A DNA stretch of 64,000 nucleotides, from contig NZ_JAETWB010000001.1 of NCBI RefSeq assembly GCF_016773205.1, positions 1,240,001-1,304,000 on the forward strand, in the 5' to 3' direction. Made by a program: the position numbers and the translations under genes. This DNA is from Belnapia arida (GTDB taxonomy: Bacteria; Pseudomonadota; Alphaproteobacteria; Acetobacterales; Acetobacteraceae). Below are positions 16,468 through 25,551 of this stretch, in pieces; positions within the stretch are counted from its first letter, which is position 1, and each line of letters opens with the position of its first letter. The notes beneath the pieces were generated by a model. It was given only the letters and a program-made list of their open reading frames with translations. It was not told the origin of the DNA and searched no databases.

Positions 16468-17496
16468 CTATTGCGCGAAGTCGATGACGACGCGGCCCTG
16501 GATGTCGCCCTTGTGCATGCGGGCGAAGATGTCGTTGATGGCCTCGAGCCGGTCGGTGGAGACCGTTGCCTTGACCTTGCCCTCGGCGGCGAAGTCGAGC
16601 GCCTCCTGCAGGTCGAGGCGGGTGCCGACGATCGAGCCGCGGACGGTCACGCCGTTGAGCACGGTGTCGAAGATCGAGAGCGGGAAGTCGCCGGGCGGGA
16701 GGCCGGTCAAGGAGACCGTGCCGCCGCGGCCGACCATGCCCATCGCCTGCTCGAAGGCCTTCCGCGAGACCGCGGTGACGAGCACGCCCTGCGCGCCGCC
16801 GACCGCGCGCTTCACAAAGGCGGCCGGGTCCTCCTGCATGGCATTGACCGCCAGCGCCGCGCCGAGCTGGCGGGCGAGGTCGAGCTTGGCATCGTCGATG
16901 TCCACGGCGATGACGTTGAAGCCCATCGCCCTGGCATACTGCACCGCCAGATGGCCGAGCCCGCCGATCCCTGAGATCACCACCCAGTCGCCGGGTCTGA
17001 TGTCGGCCACCTTCAAGCCCTTGTAGACGGTGACGCCGGCGCAGAGGATGGGCGCGATGTCGATGAAGGAGACGTTGCCGGGCAGGTGGCCGACATAGTC
17101 CGGATCGGCAACCACGTATTCGGCGAAGCTGCCGTTCACCGAATAGCCGGTATTCTGCTGATCCTTGCAAAGCGTCTCCCAGCCACCGAGGCAATGCCGG
17201 CAGTGGCCGCAGGCGGTGTAGAGCCACGGCACGCCGACGCGGTCGCCCTCCCTGACATGCCGGACGCCCGTGCCGACCGCGGCGACATGGCCGACGCCCT
17301 CATGGCCAGGGATGAAGGGCGGCTTGGGCTTCACCGGCCAGTCGCCTTCCGCCGCATGCAGGTCGGTGTGGCAGACGCCGGTCGCGGCGATCTTCACGAG
17401 GATCTGGCCCGGGCCGGGGGTCGGCACGGTCACCGCCTCCAGGACGAGCGGCTTGCCGAATTCGTGGACGACGGCGGCTTTCATGAAGCTAGCCAT
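16468..17496 (-). CDS. adhP: Zinc-dependent alcohol dehydrogenase, AdhP type
   Basis: A 342-aa medium-chain dehydrogenase. Catalytic zinc ligands are Cys in [15 protein letters not shown] and His/Glu in GHEGVGHV; the structural zinc site is [15 protein letters not shown] with four Cys. NAD binding is by [13 protein letters not shown]. This pattern is that of the propanol-preferring AdhP family, which oxidises ethanol and other primary alcohols, fitting for an acetic-acid-bacteria relative. AGGAGAATTCCCC gives an SD for ATG 17496. The gene stands alone; the next feature upstream is tRNA-Ser. Positions 17497-17731 show no gene or clear regulatory element. Confidence 0.93.
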   Translation of the reverse strand: MASFMKAAVVHEFGKPLVLEAVTVPTPGPGQILVKIAATGVCHTDLHAAEGDWPVKPKPPFIPGHEGVGHVAAVGTGVRHVREGDRVGVPWLYTACGHCRHCLGGWETLCKDQQNTGYSVNGSFAEYVVADPDYVGHLPGNVSFIDIAPILCAGVTVYKGLKVADIRPGDWVVISGIGGLGHLAVQYARAMGFNVIAVDIDDAKLDLARQLGAALAVNAMQEDPAAFVKRAVGGAQGVLVTAVSRKAFEQAMGMVGRGGTVSLTGLPPGDFPLSIFDTVLNGVTVRGSIVGTRLDLQEALDFAAEGKVKATVSTDRLEAINDIFARMHKGDIQGRVVIDFAQ

Positions 17497-17731
17497 GGGG
17501 AATTCTCCTGACTTTGCCCGGCGGCATCCGCAGGGACCGGAGCGGGCCGCGCGGCGCGCCGCTCCCCTCCGTGGCGGGACCCGCATCCGGCGGCGTCCTG
17601 TGGCGCCGATCCTGCGGCCCGGGGCCGGGCGCTGCATTGATCGGGATCAAAAGGGCAGGCGAATCGCGGCGGTCGGGGAGGGGGTGCGGCCCGGGGCGGT
17701 CCTGGCCCTCAGAGGCCGCGGTCAGGCCGGG

Positions 17732-17818
17732 CGGATGGGGTGGGATTCGAACCCACGGTGAGCTTGCACCCACGGCGGTTTTCAAGACCGCTGCCATAGA
17801 CCACTCGGCCACCCATCC
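17732..17818 (-). tRNA. tRNA-Ser (anticodon TGA)
   Basis: An 87-nt class II tRNA on the minus strand. The acceptor GGATGGG pairs with CCCATCC, with discriminator G. The anticodon arm GCGGT-CTTGAAA-ACCGC gives TGA, and a long variable arm follows (CGTGGGTGCAAGCTCACCG). The T loop is GTGGG-TTCGAAT-CCCAC. CCA is not encoded. It lies divergent from the lpxR-like gene, 54 nt away. Confidence 0.95.
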
Positions 17819-17872
17819 TTTGCGCCCGGCGTCCGAGGGGGTACATCTAGCGTCTCTCCTGGGATGGGACAA

Positions 17873-18868
17873 ATGAAGCGATCGCTTGCCGCAGCCCTGC
17901 CTGCCCTTACCTTGCTCGCCGGCACGGCCGCGGCACAGGACCTTCCGGCGCCGGACCGGCGCGGATCCGTCAGCATCATTTCCGAGAACGACAGCTACGC
18001 CCGCAACACGGACCGCTGGTACAGCAACGGCTTCCGCTTCAACTGGGCCTCGGCCGAGGACAATCTGCCGGGGCCGATGGCGGCGCTGGACGAGGCGCTG
18101 GGCAAGCTGTTCGGCCCGGCGCGCAGCCGCTGGGGCCTCGGCTTCGGCCAGAGCATGTTCACCCCGGCGGACACCCGCCTGCGCGATCCCGATCCGCGCG
18201 ACCGGCCCTATGCCGGCTACCTCTATGGCGAGATCTCGCTCGACCGGCGGACGCAGACGACGCTCGACCGATTCGGCCTGCAGGTCGGCGTGGTGGGACC
18301 GAGCTCGCTGGCGCGGCCGACGCAGGATGTGGTGCATTCCGTCCTCGGCGACCGGGAGGCACGGGGCTGGCGCTACCAGTTGCGTGACGAGCCGGTCTTC
18401 AACCTGAGTTACGACCGCATCTGGCGCATCCCGGTCGCCACGCTGCCGGGCGGGCTCGGCGTGGACACGCTGCCGAGCGTGACGCTCGCCGCCGGGACGG
18501 TGCAGACCTATGCTGGCATCGGCGGGCGCGTCCGCATCGGCCAGGGGCTGGACCGCGACTTCGGCGCGCCACGCATCCGCCCGACCATCGCCGACACGCC
18601 GGCCGCGGTGGGCGAGGGCTTCGGCTGGTACCTCTTCGCCGGGGCCGGCGGAAGGGCGGTGGCGCGGGACATCTTCCTCGAAGGCAACACTTACCGGGAC
18701 AGCCGCTCGGTCGACCATCGGCCTTTCGTCGGCGACTTGGAGCTGGGCGGGGCGATCTTCTGGCACAACGTCCGGCTGAGCTACACGCAGAACTTCCGCA
18801 GCAAGGAATTCGTCGGGCAGAAGAAAGAATTCGTCTTCGGCTCCCTGTCGCTGTCGATCTCGTTCTGA
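17873..18868 (+). CDS. Lipid A deacylase LpxR family outer-membrane protein
   Basis: A 331-aa protein with a Sec signal peptide (MKRSLAAALPALTLLAGTAAA). LpxR-family marks are SIISENDSYARNTDRWYSNG, with the conserved Asn-Asp and calcium-binding region, then GQSMFTPADTR, DRPYAGYLYGE, and a C-terminal beta-barrel ending in aromatic Phe (SLSLSISF). LpxR removes the 3'-linked acyloxyacyl chain of lipid A at the outer membrane in a Ca2+-dependent way. The catalytic His and Ser cannot be assigned from sequence alone here. I prefer ATG 17873 (GGGA 5-8 nt upstream) to ATG 17864, which has no SD. It neighbours tRNA-Ser. Confidence 0.85.
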   Translation: MKRSLAAALPALTLLAGTAAAQDLPAPDRRGSVSIISENDSYARNTDRWYSNGFRFNWASAEDNLPGPMAALDEALGKLFGPARSRWGLGFGQSMFTPADTRLRDPDPRDRPYAGYLYGEISLDRRTQTTLDRFGLQVGVVGPSSLARPTQDVVHSVLGDREARGWRYQLRDEPVFNLSYDRIWRIPVATLPGGLGVDTLPSVTLAAGTVQTYAGIGGRVRIGQGLDRDFGAPRIRPTIADTPAAVGEGFGWYLFAGAGGRAVARDIFLEGNTYRDSRSVDHRPFVGDLELGGAIFWHNVRLSYTQNFRSKEFVGQKKEFVFGSLSLSISF

Positions 18869-18896
18869 ACCCTGCGGCCTGGTGGCGGAGGAACGC

Positions 18897-19943
18897 CTAG
18901 GCCAGGGAGAAACGGATGGAGACCGCGGTGCCACCCGGCCCCGCGGTCTGCGTCACCAGCCCGCCGACGCTGTGCGACAGGCTTTCGACGATGCGTCGGC
19001 CGAGGCCGGTGCCGGTGGCCGATGGCGTGGCCGTGGCACCGACGCCCCGGTCCTGCACTGCGAGCAGCCCATGGTCGTCCCGCCGCTCCAACCGCACGGT
19101 GATCGGCCCGTCCTCGCCGGCCGGATAGGCGTATTTCAGCGCATTGGTGACGAGCTCGGTGAGGATGACGCCTAGCGAGACGGCGCGGTCGGTCGGCACC
19201 TCGATCGGCTCCGCCTCGAAGCCGATGGCGCGGCCGCCGACGGAGCGGGCGATCTCCTCCACCAGCCCGGCCAGGTAGTCGTGCAACGCCACGCTGCGCA
19301 CGTCGTCCGAGGTGTAGAGGCGGCGATGCACCTGGGCGACGGCGGCGATGCGGTTGCGCATGGCGGCCAGCGCCTCGCGCGCCGCCGGGTCCTGCACCGA
19401 GCCCTCCTGCAGCCGGGCGAGGGAGGCGATGAGCTGGAGGCTGTTGGCGACGCGGTGGTTCACCTCGCGCAGCAGCATGGCGCGCTGGCTGGCGAGTTCC
19501 TCGGCGCGGTCGCGGGCCTCGCGCACCGCGGCCTCGGCGGCGTCGTGCGCGCGGCGCAGCGCCTCGCGCTCGATGGCGCTCTCGATCGCCGTGCGGAGCA
19601 GCGCCAGGAAGTCGCCGCCAACCTCCTTGATGACGTAGTCCGCCGCCCCGGCGCGCAGCGCGGCGATGGCGATGCGGCCCTCGTCGGAGCCGGTGACGTA
19701 GATGATCGGCGGCTGCGTGGTCAGCCCGCGCAGCTGGGTGAGGGTGTCGAGCCCGTCCTGGCCTGGCATGTAGTGGTCGAGGCAGATCGCGTCGAAGGCC
19801 TCCGCCGCGGCGAGTGCCAGGCCCTTGGGGCCATCGGCCGCCGTGACCACCGCATATCCGTGCCGCTCCAGGTCGCGCTGCACCAGGCGGCGCAAACCAG
19901 GCTCGTCGTCGATGTAGAGGATGCGGCGGGGCATCGGGTCCAT
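18897..19943 (-). CDS. Receiver domain fused to HWE/HisKA_2 histidine kinase
   Basis: A 348-aa hybrid. The N-terminal receiver (residues 5-122) has acidic residues DDE at 12-14, phosphoacceptor Asp56 and Lys106. A coiled coil at about 125-157 leads into a HisKA_2 domain with phosphorylatable His163 in REVNHRVANSLQ, then an HATPase_c domain with the N box ELVTNALKYAYPAGE and G-box GLGRRIVESL. The layout receiver-HWE kinase matches output kinases that receive a signal from an upstream receiver. It is the third gene of a cassette, 17 nt after the single-domain receiver gene, so it likely completes a phosphorelay. Confidence 0.9.
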   Translation of the reverse strand: MDPMPRRILYIDDEPGLRRLVQRDLERHGYAVVTAADGPKGLALAAAEAFDAICLDHYMPGQDGLDTLTQLRGLTTQPPIIYVTGSDEGRIAIAALRAGAADYVIKEVGGDFLALLRTAIESAIEREALRRAHDAAEAAVREARDRAEELASQRAMLLREVNHRVANSLQLIASLARLQEGSVQDPAAREALAAMRNRIAAVAQVHRRLYTSDDVRSVALHDYLAGLVEEIARSVGGRAIGFEAEPIEVPTDRAVSLGVILTELVTNALKYAYPAGEDGPITVRLERRDDHGLLAVQDRGVGATATPSATGTGLGRRIVESLSHSVGGLVTQTAGPGGTAVSIRFSLA

Positions 19944-19960
19944 GGGAGGGATGGGGCGGC

Positions 19961-20395
19961 CTATGGTGTGGGGGGCACCTGGATCACCGCCAGGAACAGG
20001 CCGAGTTGGCGCACCGCCTGGGCGAAGGTCTCATAGTTGACCGGCTTGGTGATATAGACGCTGCATCCCAGTTCGTAACATCTGCGAATCTCGCGCTCGT
20101 CATCCGTCGTGGTCAGTACGATCACCGGTGCCGGCCTGAGCTGCGGATCGGCCTTCAGCTTGGCCAGGATGTCGAAGCCCGACATGTCCGGCAGGTTGAG
20201 GTCGAGCAGCACCAGCAGCGGCCGGTGCTCCGGCCGGCCCTGGCCGATCAGGAAGTCGAGCGCCGAGGTGCCGTCGAGGAAATGGCGCACCTCGTTGAAG
20301 ACGCCGGCGCGCTTCAGGTTCTTCTCGATCAGGCGGGCATGGCCCTCGTCATCCTCGACCATGACGATGGTGACGGCCTGGGCGGCAGCGTTCAT
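19961..20395 (-). CDS. Single-domain response regulator (Rcp1-like)
   Basis: A 144-aa stand-alone receiver. The acidic pocket EDD is at 14-16, the phosphoacceptor is Asp65 in LVLLDLNLPD, the conserved Thr is in VLTTTDDEREI and the Lys is in VYITKPVN. The 'RPLLVLLDLNLP' and 'DEREIRRCYELGCSVYITKPVNY' segments match Rcp1-type receivers that pair with phytochrome-like kinases. There is no output domain, so it passes phosphate on or acts by protein contact. ATG 20395 overlaps the CHASE3 kinase stop (ATGA), which shows translational coupling. Confidence 0.92.
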   Translation of the reverse strand: MNAAAQAVTIVMVEDDEGHARLIEKNLKRAGVFNEVRHFLDGTSALDFLIGQGRPEHRPLLVLLDLNLPDMSGFDILAKLKADPQLRPAPVIVLTTTDDEREIRRCYELGCSVYITKPVNYETFAQAVRQLGLFLAVIQVPPTP

Positions 20396-21903
20396 GTGGG
20401 GATGTCCTCTGCTGCGCCCGGCGTCTGCGGCTGGGCGGGCGCGGTGAGCGCCAGGGTCACGCGGAAGGTGGAGCCGTGGCCGGGGACCGAACGGCATTCG
20501 ACATCGCCGCCGAGACGGCGGGCCAGCGCCCGCACATGGGCGAGGCCGATGCCTTCGCCTGGCCTGTCCTGCCGGCCGGAGCGGCGGAAAAGCTCGAAGA
20601 TCCGGCCATGGTCGCGCGGGTCGATCCCGCGCCCGTTATCCTCGACCTCGACCACGACATGGCTGCCGCTGGTGCGGCCGCGGATGGCGATGCGGCCGGG
20701 ACGGGCCGGGTCGAGATACTTCACCGCATTGTCGATGAGGTTGCCGAAGATCTGCTCCACCGCCAGCCGGTCGCTGTGGATTCGTGGCAGGCCGGGGGCG
20801 AGGCTGACGCTGGCGCCCGCCTCGTCGAGCTGGTGCCGCTGCGTCGCCACCAGCCCGCCGAGCAGCGCCTGGAAGTCGATCGGCTCCGGGTGCAGCAGCC
20901 GGCGCCCCTCGCGCGAGAGGCGGAGGATGGCGTTGATCAGCCGGTCCATCCGCGCGGTGGAGGAGCGGATGAACCCGACCGCCTCGGGGATGTCCTCCAA
21001 CACCGCGGCGCGAGCCTCGGGCGTGACGAGGGCGGGCGCCTCCCGCTCGGCGGCGGCCAGCAGCGCCGCGAGCGGCTCGACGGCTGCCTCCAGCTCGGTG
21101 GTGAAGCCCATGACGTTCACCAGGGGCGCGCGTAGGTCATGCGATACGATATAGGCGAAACGTTGCACCTCGTCATTGGCAGCGGCGAGGGCGGCTGTGC
21201 GTTCCGCGACCCGCGCTTCGAGCGAGGCATTGGCGGTGACCACTTCGGCCTGCGCGACCTCCAGCGCCCGGGTGTAGCGGCGGGCGAGCAGGCCGGCGCC
21301 GATGGTGACGGCGAGCATCAGCAGGAGGGCGCCGGCCGAGCCGAGCAGCAGGAGGCGGCCATTGCTGACCAGTCCTTCGCTGCGGGCCCGGCCGCGGGCG
21401 AGGCTGCGGGCCTCGATGCCGGCGACGACCTGACGGATGGCATCCATCTCCGCCCTGCCGCGGTCGGTGCGGACCAAGGCCAGGGCGCCCTCCCGGTCGC
21501 CGGCCTGGCCAAGGGCGACGGTCTCGGCCAGTTCGGCGAGTTTCGCCTCCACCTGCCGCTGCAGGGTGCGGGCAGCCGCCTGATCGCCCCCATCGGCGAT
21601 TATGCGCCCGACCAGCGCGGGCATCTCGCGCGGCAGTTCGGTCATGGCGTGGCGGTAGGGTTCGAGATAGGCGTCCTCGCCGGTCAGCAGGTAGCCGCGC
21701 TGGCTGGTCTCGGCATCCTGGACCAGGGAGAGGACGCGGCCGGCGGCGGTGCGGATTTCCTGGGTGGTGATGACGCCGGTGGCGAAGCTTCGGGTCTCCT
21801 CGACCAGCCAGAGCATGCCGACCTTGGTGGTGAGCAGCGCGGCGAAGCCGATCGCCATCAGCAGCAGCGACAGGCGGCCGAACATGGTTTTGTTGAACGG
21901 CAT
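20392..21903 (-). CDS. CHASE3-domain sensor histidine kinase
   Basis: A 503-aa membrane kinase. TM1 covers about residues 10-34, then a periplasmic CHASE3 domain with the signature DAETSQRGYLLTGEDAYLEPY at 63-83, TM2 at about 183-206, a coiled coil (ASLEARVAERTAALAAANDEV, listed in part), HisKA with His255 in VSHDLRAP, and HATPase_c with IFGNLIDNAVKYL and DNGRGI. CHASE3 senses an unknown extracellular signal. It is the first gene of the three-gene cassette and is divergent from the AceE-like E1 gene, with 161 nt between the starts. Confidence 0.92.
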   Translation of the reverse strand: MPFNKTMFGRLSLLLMAIGFAALLTTKVGMLWLVEETRSFATGVITTQEIRTAAGRVLSLVQDAETSQRGYLLTGEDAYLEPYRHAMTELPREMPALVGRIIADGGDQAAARTLQRQVEAKLAELAETVALGQAGDREGALALVRTDRGRAEMDAIRQVVAGIEARSLARGRARSEGLVSNGRLLLLGSAGALLLMLAVTIGAGLLARRYTRALEVAQAEVVTANASLEARVAERTAALAAANDEVQRFAYIVSHDLRAPLVNVMGFTTELEAAVEPLAALLAAAEREAPALVTPEARAAVLEDIPEAVGFIRSSTARMDRLINAILRLSREGRRLLHPEPIDFQALLGGLVATQRHQLDEAGASVSLAPGLPRIHSDRLAVEQIFGNLIDNAVKYLDPARPGRIAIRGRTSGSHVVVEVEDNGRGIDPRDHGRIFELFRRSGRQDRPGEGIGLAHVRALARRLGGDVECRSVPGHGSTFRVTLALTAPAQPQTPGAAEDIPT

Positions 21904-22064
21904 GGCGCCGGCTATGGCCTTTCGCGGCGTGTTCGATCCAGCGCATTAGCCAGTGACCGGCTCAACCGCAAGCGGCGCCGATGCCGCAACGATGGCTGCG
22001 CCCTTGCCGAGCGGGGGCAGGCAGGGCCAGATGCGGCCTGTCCGAGAATGCGGGAGGACCCCCG

Positions 22065-24461
22065 GTGAACGTCCTGGCGAATGGCGCAACCAACCTGGTG
22101 CGGGCCGACCGCGAGTCGGAAGGCGAGCGGCTGCGGCTGATGCACGCCATGGAGCGCAAGCTGCTCTGGCTTTCGGCCTGGATGATCCACCATGCCAACC
22201 ATGTCCGCCCGAACCGGGACGGGCTGAAAGTGGGTGGGCATCAGGCCTCCTGCGCCTCCGTCATCTCGATCATGACAGCGCTCTATTTCGAGATTCTGAA
22301 GCCCGAGGACCGGCTGGCGGTGAAGCCGCATGCCGGGCCCGTCTTCCACGCCGTCAACTACCTGCTCGGCCGGCAGGACCGGGCGAAGCTGGAGACGCTG
22401 CGGCAGTTCGGCGGCATCCAGCCCTATCCCTCGCGGGTCAAGGACGGGGCGGAGGTGGATTTCTCCACCGGCTCGGTCGGGCTCGGCGTCGCGCTGACCA
22501 GCTTCGGCAGCCTGGTGCAGGACTACGTACACCTGCACAAGCTCAGTCGGCCGGGAGTGCCGGCGGGCCGGCACATCGCCATCGTCGGCGATGCGGAGCT
22601 GGACGAGGGCAATATCTACGAAGCCCTGCTCGAGGGCTGGAAGCACGATGTCCGCAATGTCTGGTGGGTGATCGACTACAACCGCCAGAGCCTCGATTCC
22701 GTGGTGCAGGACCGGCTCTTCGGGCGGATCGAGGGCCTATTCCGCGACATGGGGTGGAATGTCGTCACCCTCAAATACGGCCGGAAGCTGGAGGCGGCCT
22801 TCGCCCGCGAGGGGGGCGAGTCGCTGCGCCGCTGGATCGACGACTGCCCGAACAGCCTCTATTCGGCGCTCACCTTCCAGGGGGGCGCTGCCTGGCGGGC
22901 GGCGCTGCTGACCGATCTGGGGCGCGAGGAGGGCATCCGCGCCATCATCGACCCGCTCTCCGACGAGGAGCTGGGCGCGCTGATGACCAATCTCGGCGGG
23001 CATGACGTGGCGGCGCTGCTGGAGGCCTTCCGCGCCCAGGACGCGGCGGGCGACCAGCCGACCTGCTTCATCGCCTATACGATCAAGGGCATGGGCCTGC
23101 CCTTCGCCGGGCATAAGGACAACCATGCCGGGCTGATGACCAAGGAGCAGATGGCCGGCTTCAAGCGCGGGATGGGGATCGCGGACGGGCAGGAATGGGA
23201 GCCCTTCGTCGGGCTGGAGGTGCCGGAGGCGGAACTGCGGGCCTTCATCGAAGGCGTGCCCTTCGCGCGCCGCCTGGCGGAGGAGGGACGGCGGCTCGAC
23301 TCGCCCACCGTGCCGGTGCCGGAGGCCTTCCCGCTGCCGCGGGTGCCGGCGGGGCGGAAGCTCTCGACCCAGGCGGCCTTCGGCGAGGTGCTGGCGGAGC
23401 TCGGGCGGGGGCAGGGGGCGGCGGCGCCGATCGCCAGCAGGATCGTCACCACCAGCCCGGATGTCACCGTCTCGACCAATCTCGGGGCCTGGGTGAACCG
23501 GCGCGGGGTCTTCGACCGGCACCTGAAGAACGACGTGTTCCGCGATGCGAAGCTGGCCTCGGCGCAGCGCTGGGGGATGTCGCCGGAGGGGCAGCATATC
23601 GAGCTCGGCATCGCCGAGCAGAACCTGTTCCTGCTGCTCGGGGCGCTCGGGCTGTCGCACTCGCTATACGGGGCGCGGCTGCTGCCGGTGGGGACGGTCT
23701 ATGATCCCTTCGTCAACCGTGGCCTCGATGCGCTGATCTATGCCTGCTACCAGGATGCGCGCTTCATGCTGGTGAGCACGCCCTCGGGGCTGACGCTGGC
23801 GCCGGAGGGCGGGCAGCACCAGTCGATCAACACGCCGCTGATCGGCATCGCGCAGGACCGGCTGGCCAGCTACGAGCCGACTCATGCGGATGAACTGAGC
23901 ATCCTGATGCGGTGGGGCTTCGAGCATATGCAGAAGCCGGATGGCAGCGCGGTGTGGCTGCGGCTCTCGACGCGGGGGCTGGAGCAGCCGCAGCGCAAAC
24001 TCGACCCGGCGGCGGTGGTGGCGGGCGGGCATTGGGTGGTGCCGCCGGCGCCGGGCGCGCGGATCGCCATCGCCTACCAGGGGCCGGTGGCGCCGGAGGC
24101 CGTCGCCGCCTTCGAGGAGCTGCGGACGGAGGAGCCGGGGGCGGGGCTGCTCGCCATCACCAGTCCGGACCGGCTGCATGCGGAGTGGCTTGCGTCGCGG
24201 CGGAAGGCGCGAGGCGGGTTCGGAGCGCCGAGCTGGGTGGAGCAGCTGCTGGCACCGCTGGCACCGGATGCGGCGCTGGTGACGGTGCTGGACGGGCATC
24301 CGGCGGCGCATGCCTGGCTCGGGGCGGTGCGCGGGCAGCGGGTGGTGCCGCTCGGCGTCGACCATTTCGGCCAAGCCGGCGACATCCCGGATCTCTACCG
24401 GGAATACGGGCTGGACACGGACAGCATCCTCGATGCCTGCGCCCAGGCTTTGCTGGGGTAG
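22065..24461 (+). CDS. Homodimeric E1 (AceE-like) 2-oxo acid dehydrogenase / transketolase-like protein
   Basis: A 798-aa thiamine-diphosphate enzyme of the AceE type, in which both E1 domains are on one chain. The TPP-binding motif is GDAELDEGN (about residue 182) followed after about 26 residues by DYNRQ; the second half has HIELGIAEQNLFLLLGALGL and a transketolase C-terminal domain. AceE of E. coli is 887 aa, so this is a shorter version. It would decarboxylate pyruvate or another 2-oxo acid, but no E2 or E3 genes are adjacent. GTG 22065 is preceded by GGGAGGACC, a strong SD. It is divergent from the CHASE3 kinase gene. Confidence 0.85.
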   Translation: MNVLANGATNLVRADRESEGERLRLMHAMERKLLWLSAWMIHHANHVRPNRDGLKVGGHQASCASVISIMTALYFEILKPEDRLAVKPHAGPVFHAVNYLLGRQDRAKLETLRQFGGIQPYPSRVKDGAEVDFSTGSVGLGVALTSFGSLVQDYVHLHKLSRPGVPAGRHIAIVGDAELDEGNIYEALLEGWKHDVRNVWWVIDYNRQSLDSVVQDRLFGRIEGLFRDMGWNVVTLKYGRKLEAAFAREGGESLRRWIDDCPNSLYSALTFQGGAAWRAALLTDLGREEGIRAIIDPLSDEELGALMTNLGGHDVAALLEAFRAQDAAGDQPTCFIAYTIKGMGLPFAGHKDNHAGLMTKEQMAGFKRGMGIADGQEWEPFVGLEVPEAELRAFIEGVPFARRLAEEGRRLDSPTVPVPEAFPLPRVPAGRKLSTQAAFGEVLAELGRGQGAAAPIASRIVTTSPDVTVSTNLGAWVNRRGVFDRHLKNDVFRDAKLASAQRWGMSPEGQHIELGIAEQNLFLLLGALGLSHSLYGARLLPVGTVYDPFVNRGLDALIYACYQDARFMLVSTPSGLTLAPEGGQHQSINTPLIGIAQDRLASYEPTHADELSILMRWGFEHMQKPDGSAVWLRLSTRGLEQPQRKLDPAAVVAGGHWVVPPAPGARIAIAYQGPVAPEAVAAFEELRTEEPGAGLLAITSPDRLHAEWLASRRKARGGFGAPSWVEQLLAPLAPDAALVTVLDGHPAAHAWLGAVRGQRVVPLGVDHFGQAGDIPDLYREYGLDTDSILDACAQALLG

Positions 24462-24465
24462 CGAG

Positions 24466-24488
24466 GTGCCCGGGCCAGGCCCGGGCAC
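24466..24488. terminator. Perfect inverted repeat between convergent E1 and LLM genes
   Basis: GTGCCCGGGCC (24466-24476), a single A, and GGCCCGGGCAC (24478-24488) form an exact 11-bp palindrome between the E1 stop at 24461 and the convergent LLM stop at 24498. It is symmetric, so it can end transcripts in both directions. There is no T-run. Confidence 0.6.
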
Positions 24489-24497
24489 AACGCCGGT

Positions 24498-25451
24498 CTA
24501 GCGCAGAGCCGGCGCGAGGGTGCCGCGGAAGAAGTCGAGGAAGCCCTGCTGGTCCGGGCCGATCTGGCTGAGGATCAGGTGGTCGAAGCCGGCCTTGCGG
24601 AAAGTTTCCAGCCGCTCGAGGTGGCGCGACGGGTCGGGGCCGCAGGGGACCTGGGCGGCCATCATCTCCGGCTGCACATGCGCGGTGGCGGCGCCGAAGG
24701 CCTCGACGCTCGGCAGCTCGGCCATCACCGGCCAGCCGGTCAGCGCCCAGCGGGAATAGCGGTGGGCGGTCTCCATTGCTTCCTTCTCGCTGGCGGCGAA
24801 GCAGAGCGAGACCTCGGCATAGCAGGGGCCGTTGCCGCCCGCCTCGCGGTAGGCCTCCACCAGTTCCGGCTTCGGCTCGGTGGCGATCATGCCATCGGCC
24901 TTGTGGGCGGCGAGGCGGGCGGCCTCGGGGCCGCCGACGGCGAAGATCACCGGCGGCTTGCGCTCGGGCCGGTCGAAGAGGCGCGCATGGTCGAGCTGGA
25001 GGTAGCGGCCGCGGTAGTTGCTGAGCTCGCCGGTGAGGAGGCCGTTGATGATCTCCAGCGCCTCGCCCATGCGGGCATGGCGCTCACCGACGCCGGGCCA
25101 GCCCTCGCCGACGACATGCTCGTTCAGCCTCTCGCCGGCGCCGAGGCCGAGGGTGAAACGGTCCTCGCTGAGGATGGCGAGGGTGGCGGCGGCCTGGGCG
25201 ATGATCGCCGGGTGGTAGCGCATGATCGGGCAGGTGACGGCGGTCATCAGGCCGATGCGGCTGGTGGCCTGGGCCATGGCACCGAGCACCGACCAGGCGA
25301 AGGAGGCGTGGCCCTGCTCCTCGACCCAGGGGGAGAAATGGTCGGAGATGGCGGAGAATTCGAAGCCGGCCTGCTCGGCCGCGACGAGGTTGCGGACGAG
25401 GGCGCGCGGGGCGTGCTCCTCGGCCATCAGCTTGTAGCCCAGGGTGGTCAT
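24498..25451 (-). CDS. LLM-class F420-dependent-like oxidoreductase (TIGR03557 type)
   Basis: A 317-aa luciferase-like TIM barrel. It opens MTTLGYKLMAEEHAPRAL and continues with AEQAGFEFSAISDHFSPWVEEQGHASFAW (only part shown), TAVTCPIMRYHPAIIAQAAATLA and FTLGLGAGERLNEHVVGEGWP. These are marks of the G6PDH-like F420 subgroup. Since F420 synthesis is uncommon in this group, it may use FMN. The substrate is unknown. It is divergent from the glycerophosphodiesterase and converges with the E1 gene at the palindrome. Confidence 0.85.
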   Translation of the reverse strand: MTTLGYKLMAEEHAPRALVRNLVAAEQAGFEFSAISDHFSPWVEEQGHASFAWSVLGAMAQATSRIGLMTAVTCPIMRYHPAIIAQAAATLAILSEDRFTLGLGAGERLNEHVVGEGWPGVGERHARMGEALEIINGLLTGELSNYRGRYLQLDHARLFDRPERKPPVIFAVGGPEAARLAAHKADGMIATEPKPELVEAYREAGGNGPCYAEVSLCFAASEKEAMETAHRYSRWALTGWPVMAELPSVEAFGAATAHVQPEMMAAQVPCGPDPSRHLERLETFRKAGFDHLILSQIGPDQQGFLDFFRGTLAPALR

Positions 25452-25551
25452 AAGGGGGTGCCTTGCCGGTAGGGAGGGGTGCCTATGGCAACGTGGTGCC
25501 TACGGCCGGGTTCGGGACCACATGATATGGATTGAATACAATATAACTCTG

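Noticed and set aside
17497-17872. Genomic island or phage attachment at tRNA-Ser
   Set aside because: No integrase, no repeated tRNA 3' end seen in the window, and no shift in composition.
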